Shown: one piece after another, positions 21,549 to 27,406 of the stretch
How the letters are laid out: each line of letters starts with the position of its first letter
How positions within the stretch are numbered: position 1 is the first letter of the stretch
Source: a virus
Reading direction: 5' to 3' (one strand)
DNA: 27,406 nucleotides
Virus record (IMG/VR): IMGVR_UViG_3300007734_000853
Coordinates: 1-27,406 of that record
Notes under the pieces: generated by a model
Database searches by the model: none
The model's input: the letters and a program-made list of their open reading frames with translations, nothing else
Told to the model about the DNA's origin: nothing
Program-made: the position numbers and the translations under genes

Positions 21549-21806
21549 ATGGACGATTCGCTGGTCAGCTATATCGAGAAGAGACTCATGCAAGACATCA
21601 AGAACGCCAAGGACTTCTACGCCGCTGAAGATGTCATCGACCCACGATCAGCGCCGCCGAGCGGCGAGGCCCGGCGTGCAGGCGATCACCAGATCAATCG
21701 CATCGTCGAAGAATTGACGATTGCACTCGGTTCGTCGGGTGAAGCACGCCAAACTCATCTGCGAACCGCCAGAGTTCTACTGGCGATGATCGCGCCGACT
21801 GACTAA
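21549..21806 (+). CDS. Small helical protein (85 aa)
   Basis: I choose the ATG at 21549, with GGAAAG five bases upstream. A TTG at 21462 that overlaps the previous stop (TTGA) would add 29 residues and would close the 83-base gap, so the start is uncertain. The protein has two helical parts (YIEKRLMQDIKNAKDFYAAEDV and INRIVEELTIALGSSGEARQTHLRTARVLLAMI) separated by a polar linker. No family is recognised. Confidence 0.55.
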   Translation: MDDSLVSYIEKRLMQDIKNAKDFYAAEDVIDPRSAPPSGEARRAGDHQINRIVEELTIALGSSGEARQTHLRTARVLLAMIAPTD

Positions 21807-21914
21807 ACTCTCCTGTGCTCGGCTGTGGTGCGCAGGGAGAGCCTGCGACCTGTTCCCCCACGCCGTCCTTCCATCCGGCGCTCCTTCGAATAGCATGAAG
21901 CACCGAGCAAGCGC

Positions 21915-21950
21915 AGAGCCCAGTCCCACGGCTGGGCTCTGTTGTTTTTG
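21915..21950 (+). terminator. Rho-independent terminator before the lipoprotein gene
   Basis: A perfect 9-bp stem (AGAGCCCAG, 21915-21923 / CTGGGCTCT, 21932-21940) with an 8-base loop is followed by GTTGTTTTTG. It ends transcription of the small genes at 21035-21806. A second possible hairpin (CTCTCC / GGAGAG, about 21808-21842) lies upstream in the same gap. Confidence 0.82.
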
Positions 21951-21968
21951 GTGCGGTATATTCGAGGC

Positions 21969-22712
21969 ATGAATAAGACAACCTATTCCGTGATCGGCAT
22001 CGCCGTCGTGCTATCACTCGTGCTCGCCTTCAGCGGGTGCTCGGTCAAGAGCGTGTCGCCGTTCTCCGGCAAGGAAGTCACCGCCGAACAGCTCGCCGCT
22101 GAAGCGAAGGTCGAGGAAGTCAAGATCGCCAAGGAAGCGACGAACGCCAAGGCAGACGCAGAACGCAAGCTCGCCGAAGTGCAAGCCGCACAGCGCAAGG
22201 CGAAGAGCATCTTTGACCGTGCCGTCGCAAAGATCCAAGCCGACGCAAAGGCTCAAGTCGATGTGATCGCAGGCGAGTATGAGCAAAGCCAGATCGAAGC
22301 CGATCGCATCACGGCGCAGATCGTCGGAGACACTTCGGCGAAGATCGCCGAGCTCGATGCGATTCAAGTCGCCAACGATGAAGCGGCAAGGGCCGCACTC
22401 GCCGATATCGAAGCCAAGCAAGCCAAGTACCAAACCTTCCTCAGCGTCGGTCAAACGCTCGCCGCAGGACTCGGACCCTACGGCGGTATCGCTTCAGGCT
22501 TGCTCGGACTTGGCGGCGTTCTATTCGGTGTGTCAAAGCGCAAAGATGCGCAGTCAGCGCACGAGGCCGCCGGACGAATCATCGACGCGATCGACGTGCT
22601 GAAGACCAAGCGGCCTGAAGTCGCCGATGCGATGAAGGCCGAGGCCAAGCTCCTCAGCGATTGGATGGGCTCCGATGCCGTCAAGCTTGTGAATAAGGTG
22701 CAACAGTCATGA
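21969..22712 (+). CDS. Lipoprotein with coiled coil and C-terminal membrane segment, spanin candidate
   Basis: The ATG at 21969 starts a 247-residue protein with a lipoprotein signal: basic start, hydrophobic helix (VIGIAVVLSLVLAF) and a lipobox FSGC with lipidated Cys24. Residues 40-155 are a charged Ala/Lys/Glu/Gln-rich helix expected to form a coiled coil across the periplasm, and residues about 164-188 (LAAGLGPYGGIASGLLGLGGVLFGV) form a glycine-rich membrane segment, followed by about 60 more residues. A lipid anchor at one end and a membrane helix at the other is the layout of unimolecular spanins, which fuse inner and outer membranes at lysis. The 60-residue tail is longer than usual. 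A TATATT box ends six bases before the ATG, so the message may be leaderless. Confidence 0.68.
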   Translation: MNKTTYSVIGIAVVLSLVLAFSGCSVKSVSPFSGKEVTAEQLAAEAKVEEVKIAKEATNAKADAERKLAEVQAAQRKAKSIFDRAVAKIQADAKAQVDVIAGEYEQSQIEADRITAQIVGDTSAKIAELDAIQVANDEAARAALADIEAKQAKYQTFLSVGQTLAAGLGPYGGIASGLLGLGGVLFGVSKRKDAQSAHEAAGRIIDAIDVLKTKRPEVADAMKAEAKLLSDWMGSDAVKLVNKVQQS

Positions 22713-22999
22713 ATGAGCAAAGCCTCACAGAAATGCTGATCGAAGTGCGTGACAGCGTGCGAGAGATCAAGCACAATCAAGACTTGATTCAACAATCGCA
22801 CCAGTTGACACACTCTGAAGTAGTGCGCTTGCGTCGTATCATCACTGGTGAAAGCGAGCCCGAGCGTGGCCTGGTGCTACGTGTCGATCGTCTAGAGCGA
22901 AGCCACGAGCGCACGTCAACGATCTCACAGACGGCGATTGGTGCGGCGATCACAGCGATCGTCGGTGCGATGCTTGCGGCGATAGGAATACGTCTATGA
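22709..22999 (+). CDS. XhlA-like coiled-coil protein with C-terminal membrane helix
   Basis: The 96-residue protein is coupled to the previous gene (ATGA). Residues 1-70 are charged helix (VRDSVREIKHNQDLIQQ, then LRVDRLERSHERT), and residues about 74-94 (AIGAAITAIVGAMLAAIGIRL) form a single membrane-spanning helix at the very C-terminus. This N-in, tail-anchored layout and the 'GLVLRVDRLE' element resemble XhlA-type phage proteins that assist holins or anchor virion complexes. With the spanin-like gene before it, a membrane role in lysis is likely; it is not established. Confidence 0.66.
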   Translation: MNEQSLTEMLIEVRDSVREIKHNQDLIQQSHQLTHSEVVRLRRIITGESEPERGLVLRVDRLERSHERTSTISQTAIGAAITAIVGAMLAAIGIRL

Positions 23000-23424
23000 G
23001 CGACAACGAGCGCCACTCGGACGACGGCGCACATCTCCCGAGTGCGCAGGGAGGGGCGAAGTTCAACGCACTTGACCCCAACGATCCGAAAGATCAGGCC
23101 CTTGTGCGTTCGGCGATGAAGCGATGGCCGAAGCGGTGGCGAGGCCTCGACGATGCGAAGAAAGAGAAGTTCGTCGAAGGGCTTGAAGAGGCGCATGACA
23201 CGGCGAGAGAGATCATGCGACGAGGAAGCGTCGATAGCAAGGACAGGCTCGACGCCGCCGGACTTGTGCTCAGTGCGATCAAGACTGCGGCGATGATCGA
23301 GGCGCAGAACCAAGCCGACGAGCACCTTGAAGACAAGAACGCAAGGCTAGATGCTGGCGCAGTGACGGATCGAGTGGAGACACCGATCAAGTTCATCAAA
23401 GGCATCGACGGCGATGCGCTGTGA
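22996..23424 (+). CDS. Probable terminase small subunit
   Basis: The 142-residue protein starts at an ATG overlapping the previous stop (ATGA). It is basic and helical in the middle (VRSAMKRWPKRWRGLDDAKKEKFVEGLEEAHDTAREIM), with a long helix (LDAAGLVLSAIKTAAMIEAQNQADEHLEDKNARLD) suited to oligomerisation, and an acidic flexible start. In tailed phages the gene one or two places before the large terminase normally encodes the DNA-recognising small subunit, and the length fits. No clear HTH could be assigned by eye, so the call rests on position and helical architecture. Confidence 0.55.
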   Translation: MSDNERHSDDGAHLPSAQGGAKFNALDPNDPKDQALVRSAMKRWPKRWRGLDDAKKEKFVEGLEEAHDTAREIMRRGSVDSKDRLDAAGLVLSAIKTAAMIEAQNQADEHLEDKNARLDAGAVTDRVETPIKFIKGIDGDAL

Positions 23425-23433
23425 GCGTGGTGG

Positions 23434-23439
23434 TAAACT
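23434..23439 (+). promoter_or_regulatory. Possible extended -10 promoter before the terminase genes
   Basis: TGG-TAAACT (23431-23439) has the extended -10 form, but no clear -35 box is found at 17 bases. It lies 21 bases before the ATG at 23461, with GGAGGTGACACC between, a strong ribosome binding site. Confidence 0.3.
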
Positions 23440-23460
23440 CGCCTCATCGGAGGTGACACC

Positions 23461-23787
23461 ATGCCAGTCGATCCCGAAGAGTTTCGAGAGGTGCTGAGAG
23501 AGTTGGTCGAAGGTGGGTCGATCGTCGAGCATGATGGGCGCTTCTATGCTCGAGGCTTTGAGCCCGAGGAAGCACGCAAGGTCAATCCGAAAGATGAGCA
23601 GTTCGAGATGATGGGCGGCCCGATGGACGGCGCGAAGATCGGCCTGAGTCGAGATTGCACGCACGTGGTCTACTTCATCGGCGTATCGTGGGTGATCTAT
23701 GTTCGATACGGCGATCAGAATCGCATGATCCACATCGGCAACTGCGAGACTGAGGAAGAGGCCGATAGGCTCATTGAAGATGACTGA
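23461..23787 (+). CDS. Small hypothetical protein before the terminase (108 aa)
   Basis: The ATG is preceded by GGAGG with seven bases spacing, one of the strongest start sites in the window. The protein has a helical acidic N-terminus (EEFREVLRELVEGG), then a beta-rich domain (FEMMGGPMDGAKIGL, THVVYFIGVSWVIYVRYGD) that looks like a small barrel, and an acidic helix at the end. No family is recognised. Its stop codon overlaps the terminase start by eight bases, so it is coupled to packaging gene expression. Confidence 0.7.
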   Translation: MPVDPEEFREVLRELVEGGSIVEHDGRFYARGFEPEEARKVNPKDEQFEMMGGPMDGAKIGLSRDCTHVVYFIGVSWVIYVRYGDQNRMIHIGNCETEEEADRLIEDD

Positions 23788-25081
23788 GACTATCAAAGAG
23801 TTTGAGCCTGTCGGTGCGCATCGTGAGCTATGGGGCGCTCGTGATCCTCGCATCTTGGTCGAAGGCCCGGCTGGCACAGGCAAGACTCGCAACGAGCTGG
23901 AGCGCATCAATGCGCTGTGCTGGAAGTACCCGAAGAGTCGGCATCTGATCTGCCGTAAGACTCGGGCGAGCATGAGCGAATCGGTACTGGTGACGTGGGA
24001 GCGTGACGTGCACGCCGACACGATGCACCTATTCGGCATGGTGCGCAGAGCGAACCGAGAAGCGTACACGTATCCGAACGGGTCGATCGTCGTAGTCGGA
24101 GGCCTCGACAAGCCAGAGCGCACGTATTCCGCTGAGTACGACACGATTCATGTCTTCGAGTCGATCGAGACAACCGAGGACGAGGTGCAACAGCTATTGC
24201 GAGCGTTGCGGTCAGGGCGGATGCCGTATCAACAGCTCGTATGTGATACGAATCCCGGTAGCGAGCGGCACTGGCTGAACATGCGAGCGAACGGCGGATG
24301 GTTCAAGCGCATCGTCACGAGGCTCACCGACAACCCGCGCTTCTACGCTGACGGCGACTGGACGCATGACGGCAAGCAGTTCCTATCGAGTCTCGAGGCT
24401 CTGACGGGCCATCGTCGCCTGCGCTTGTTCGAGGGCAAGTGGTGTAGCACCGAAGGCCTCGTCTATTCCGAGTTCGACTCAGCGGTGCACGTCATCGACA
24501 AGATGCCGAGCGGCTGGCAGTCGTGGCGCAAGTTCCGAAGCATCGACTTCGGCTACGTCGATCCGTTCGTGTGCCAGTGGTGGGCGGATAGCGGCGAGGC
24601 GCTGTATCTGTATCGTGAACTGTACATGTCAGGCCGCATCGTCGAAGACCATGCAAGGAAGATCCTCGAGATGTCGAAGGGCGAAGACTACGTGGCGACG
24701 GTCAGCGACCATGCCCGAGAGGATCGGGAGACTCTGCACCGCTACGGCGTGTTCACAAGCCCGGCTGAGAAGGACATCGACCGAGGGTGCGACCTTGTAC
24801 GCTCACGGTTACGCATTCAACCAAACGGCAAGCCGAAGCTTTACATCTTGTCGCAGGCGCTCGCCGAATCCGATCGCAGGCTTGCGGCGTCGAAGCGACC
24901 GACTTCAACACGTGAAGAGTTCGACGCTTATATCTGGGAATCGAGGCGGGACGGTCAGGCGAAGGAGCGACCGCTTGACCGAGATAATCACGGTATGGAT
25001 GCGATGCGGTACGCTGTATGCGCCGCCGAAGGCATCGGCATATCGCAACCGTATCTCGGAGTCATCGACACATGGGACTGA
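23780..25081 (+). CDS. terL: Terminase large subunit
   Basis: TerL drives ATP-dependent packaging of phage DNA into the capsid and cuts the concatemer. The ATG at 23780 gives 433 residues; a TTG at 23774 would add two. The ATPase domain has Walker A GPAGTGKT at 29-36 and a Walker B strand DTIHVFES at 121-128. The usual Asp before the catalytic Glu127 is Phe126. A C-motif-like segment CDTNPGS follows. The RNase H-like nuclease domain has Asp256 (SIDFGY), Asp310 (SDHARED) and Asp407 (HGMDAMRY), the expected three acidic positions. The gene overlaps the small gene before it by 8 bases and the portal gene after it by 10. Length is normal for the family. Confidence 0.9.
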   Translation: MTETIKEFEPVGAHRELWGARDPRILVEGPAGTGKTRNELERINALCWKYPKSRHLICRKTRASMSESVLVTWERDVHADTMHLFGMVRRANREAYTYPNGSIVVVGGLDKPERTYSAEYDTIHVFESIETTEDEVQQLLRALRSGRMPYQQLVCDTNPGSERHWLNMRANGGWFKRIVTRLTDNPRFYADGDWTHDGKQFLSSLEALTGHRRLRLFEGKWCSTEGLVYSEFDSAVHVIDKMPSGWQSWRKFRSIDFGYVDPFVCQWWADSGEALYLYRELYMSGRIVEDHARKILEMSKGEDYVATVSDHAREDRETLHRYGVFTSPAEKDIDRGCDLVRSRLRIQPNGKPKLYILSQALAESDRRLAASKRPTSTREEFDAYIWESRRDGQAKERPLDRDNHGMDAMRYAVCAAEGIGISQPYLGVIDTWD

Positions 25082-27406
25082 TCGACAACTTGCTCAAAGC
25101 AATGCGCCGGGAGCCTACGGAGGTTGACCGTGAATACACGGCATCGACGATCCGCACCGCCGACACGATTCAGAATACGCAAGTCAGTCAGAACCCAAAG
25201 GACTTCGCCCGTGTAGGCCGTGCGCTTGCGGGAAGCATCTACAACGCCGCCACGCTCGTCGCACGTGAAGCGGCGAAGGGCGAGCTGAAGCTGTATCGCA
25301 AGAAGTCCGGCGTGCGTGGATCGAAGGCGATGCAGGCCAACGCCGCCGAAGATGTCGAGCAGGTGACCGATCACCCCGTCCTTGATCTGTTGCACGATCC
25401 AGATCCGAGCACGACGTACTGCGACTTCATGACGATGGTCTACTGGTATCGTGAAGTCACGGGCAAGGCGTATATCTGGGTCGGCGGTCCGAAGCCTGTC
25501 GGCCTATTCCTGCTTCATCCGCAATACACCAAGCCGATCGTATCGAAGGGCGTCGGCATCGAAGAATTCATGTACGGGCGTGACAATTTGCAACCGATGC
25601 GGGTGCCTGCGTCCGAGGTGATTATCACCCGCTACATGCCGGACCCGTTCGCACCGTGGGACGGCATCTCATGGGTCAACTCCGTCGAGCAGTATGCCGA
25701 CATGGAGAATGCCGCCGTTTCGTCCGAGGTGATGCGCTGGCGCAACTCTGGCCAGTACGGCATGATCGTCAAAGCGCCTGCAAGCTACAACGATCTGCAA
25801 TTGAAGCAACTCGAATCTTCGCTAAGAGGCAAGGGCGGCCCGCTTGCGGCCGGCCGTGCGCTCATCGTGAGGGATCTCGAAGTGGTCGAAGCGGGAAGCA
25901 AGCCGCACGAGATGAATTACCTCGAAGGGCTTGAGCAAGCCGAGCGTGCGATCTATCGAGCGGCTGGCGTGCCCGAGGCGATCTGGAAGCTGAACGATGC
26001 GAACCTTGCGAGCGCATCGGCGGCAGATCCGATCTGGCAGCGCAACATCTACGAGCGGCAGCAGCGAGTGGCGCAGGACTTGACCGAGTGGCTACTGCCG
26101 ATGTTCGGCATCGAGCCCGGCACGATGTGGTTCGCCTATGACAATCCATCGCAGGACGATGTGGAATTGCAGACGAATCGCATGGCGGCAGGCTTCACGA
26201 ATGGCGCCGTGTATCTCAACGAGTACCGTCAGGCGTTGGGCTTGAACCCGTTGCCTGAAGAGCAGAACGTACTCGGCAAGCCGCAACCGATGCCGATGAT
26301 GCCGAGCGTACCGATCCCCGTGCAGGAGATCGAGGAGCCCGAGGAAGAGGAAGTCGATAGCGAGGATATCGAGATCGAGGACGAGGAGATCGTCGATGAA
26401 GAGATCAGCGACAAGGCGAAGCGATACCTCGACGCTATCGAGCGAATCCGTGCCGAGCGAAAGTCTCATGACGGTGGAGCCGATGTTTCAACGCCAACTG
26501 GCGAACCTGTTAGCAGTGCGCCTGCTGATGCTAGTGGCAAGGCGGCAGATCGAAGCGCACCCAAAGGCGCAAGGGAAGAGGCCAAGCGTGGACTCGCATG
26601 GCGAGAAGAGTACGGACGAGGCGGGACTGCTGTCGGCGTGGCTAGAGCCCGAGACATCGCCAACGGAGCGAACCTGAGCGATAGCACGATCATGCGCATG
26701 GTCAGCTACTTCGCACGGCACGAGGTTGACAAGCAGGGCCAAGGCTGGAGTCCAGGCGAAGACGGATATCCGTCAGCCGGAAGAATCGCTTGGGCCTTGT
26801 GGGGCGGCGATCCCGGCAGGACATGGGCGAACGCTGAAGCGGCGAAGATGGACGCAGACGAAGAGAAGATGTGCGAGCCGAAGATGTGCGAGCCTGAGTC
26901 GAAGGTGATCGACGGCGAGAAGATCAAGCCGCCGAGCGAGCTGACCGAGGCCGAGCTTGCGCTGCTTGCCGAGCGCCTGCGCCCGTTCATGCACGGCGAT
27001 AAGGCCGAGGAGCATGTCGCACAAGTCGCCGACGAAGGCCCGATGAATCCTGATGCAGTCGAGGTCGAGCCGATGCCGATCGACGCCGCCGAGTGCACAT
27101 GCTCGAAGTGCATCGACACCAAGGCAACGCCTGACGATGATGAACGCCTCACGCCGAGCGAGAAGATGAAGCGTGAGATCAAGCGTGCGCTGGAGATGTG
27201 GATGCAGTCAGCATTGCTCAATGCGATCAGCTCGCTAGGCATGGACGGCAAGTTCGACGAGTCGGCGTTCGATCCGAAGAAGCTCGAAGAAGTGACCAAG
27301 CAAGTCATCGAGCGAGCGTTCGAGGCAGGCGCATCGGCGAGGCTCGACGCATCGGGTATGCGTGACGTGCCGCCACTGTCAACGAATCCGGCCCGTGACT
27401 ACCTAA
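25072..27406 (+). CDS. HK97-type portal protein with long C-terminal fusion, 3'-truncated
   Basis: The frame from the ATG at 25072 runs without a stop to the window end (778 residues visible). Residues 1 to about 400 are a portal protein, the dodecameric ring at the capsid vertex: the AGSIYNAATLVAREAAK, DHPVLDLLHDPDP, AYIWVGG and AAGVPEAIWKLNDANLASASA blocks are typical. Residues about 418-447 are a strongly acidic linker rich in Glu and Asp. Residues about 504-587 form a separate module (RGGTAVGVARARDIANG ... YPSAGRIAWALWGGDPGRTWA) that I recall from various phage head-gene products. A C-x-C-x2-C cluster lies at 675-680. Portals of this type are usually near 400-450 residues, so this is an unusually long fusion. 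Confidence 0.85.
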   Translation, partial: MGLIDNLLKAMRREPTEVDREYTASTIRTADTIQNTQVSQNPKDFARVGRALAGSIYNAATLVAREAAKGELKLYRKKSGVRGSKAMQANAAEDVEQVTDHPVLDLLHDPDPSTTYCDFMTMVYWYREVTGKAYIWVGGPKPVGLFLLHPQYTKPIVSKGVGIEEFMYGRDNLQPMRVPASEVIITRYMPDPFAPWDGISWVNSVEQYADMENAAVSSEVMRWRNSGQYGMIVKAPASYNDLQLKQLESSLRGKGGPLAAGRALIVRDLEVVEAGSKPHEMNYLEGLEQAERAIYRAAGVPEAIWKLNDANLASASAADPIWQRNIYERQQRVAQDLTEWLLPMFGIEPGTMWFAYDNPSQDDVELQTNRMAAGFTNGAVYLNEYRQALGLNPLPEEQNVLGKPQPMPMMPSVPIPVQEIEEPEEEEVDSEDIEIEDEEIVDEEISDKAKRYLDAIERIRAERKSHDGGADVSTPTGEPVSSAPADASGKAADRSAPKGAREEAKRGLAWREEYGRGGTAVGVARARDIANGANLSDSTIMRMVSYFARHEVDKQGQGWSPGEDGYPSAGRIAWALWGGDPGRTWANAEAAKMDADEEKMCEPKMCEPESKVIDGEKIKPPSELTEAELALLAERLRPFMHGDKAEEHVAQVADEGPMNPDAVEVEPMPIDAAECTCSKCIDTKATPDDDERLTPSEKMKREIKRALEMWMQSALLNAISSLGMDGKFDESAFDPKKLEEVTKQVIERAFEAGASARLDASGMRDVPPLSTNPARDYL

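Noticed and set aside
23347-24144. A 265-residue minus-strand frame opposite the small gene and terL
   Set aside because: It overlaps the confident terminase ATPase domain and the coupled gene before it; its sequence is Ser/Arg-rich with no motif.
1-27406. tRNA genes, CRISPR arrays, integrase and attachment sites
   Set aside because: Reading by eye, I found no cloverleaf-like sequence, regularly spaced repeats or recombinase motifs. A tRNA or repeat scan was not possible, so a cryptic tRNA cannot be excluded.

Overview
The window is tailed-bacteriophage (Caudoviricetes) DNA. It contains tail genes with a tape measure protein, a terminase large subunit, an HK97-type portal, a primase-helicase, RusA, DNA methyltransferases and lysis-type genes. 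I saw no tRNA, rRNA, CRISPR array, insertion sequence or integrase. A lipobox lipoprotein that also has a C-terminal membrane segment suggests a host with an outer membrane. The host genus cannot be named from the sequence.

Layout. (1) 2-7538, plus strand: a tightly overlapping tail operon holding a partial tail protein, a tape measure, a run of unrecognised tail/baseplate proteins, a beta-helix-like protein, a 23-cysteine protein and a small zinc-ribbon-like protein. (2) 10955-7528, minus strand: a nine-gene operon linked by 4-base ATGA overlaps. It encodes a zinc-ribbon peptide, a winged-helix protein, a PD-(D/E)XK-like nuclease, a tiny membrane peptide, a RusA resolvase, two paralogous sigma-region-4-like HTH proteins, a second zinc-ribbon peptide and a beta-class DNA methyltransferase. 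Two of these genes (8916-9080 and 9816-9944) are very short. (3) 12379-10952, minus strand: two paralogous coiled-coil proteins, two other small proteins and an exported lysozyme of the invertebrate (i-type) kind. (4) 12436-12911: a control region with three good sigma70-type promoters, a terminator and a leftward gene for a protein resembling DnaA domain IV. (5) 12911-20664, plus strand: the replication operon, with two small conserved phage proteins, an SNF2 helicase-methyltransferase fusion, a second SNF2 helicase and a primase-helicase. (6) 20665-21034: a terminator, a large inverted repeat built from 9-bp units (candidate origin or regulatory site) and a promoter. (7) 21035-27406, plus strand: small coiled-coil genes, a lipoprotein/spanin candidate, an XhlA-like membrane protein, a probable small terminase, the large terminase and an unusually long portal fusion that runs off the window.

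The main caution is that the window has two halves with different DNA signatures. Left of about 10952 the dinucleotides AG and CT are almost absent, leucine is nearly always TTG and Shine-Dalgarno sequences are weak. Right of it AG/CT are normal, leucine is CTC/CTT/CTG and Shine-Dalgarno sequences are strong (GGAGG, GAAAGGA). The change happens exactly at a perfect 21-bp sequence that recurs 275 bp away. The junction may be an assembly chimera or a recent recombination, so the left tail/early half and the right replication/packaging half should not be assumed to come from one phage until reads across 10.95 kb are checked. If it is one phage, the gene order is plausible: packaging, portal, (capsid outside the window), tail, leftward early operon, control region, replication, lysis, packaging.
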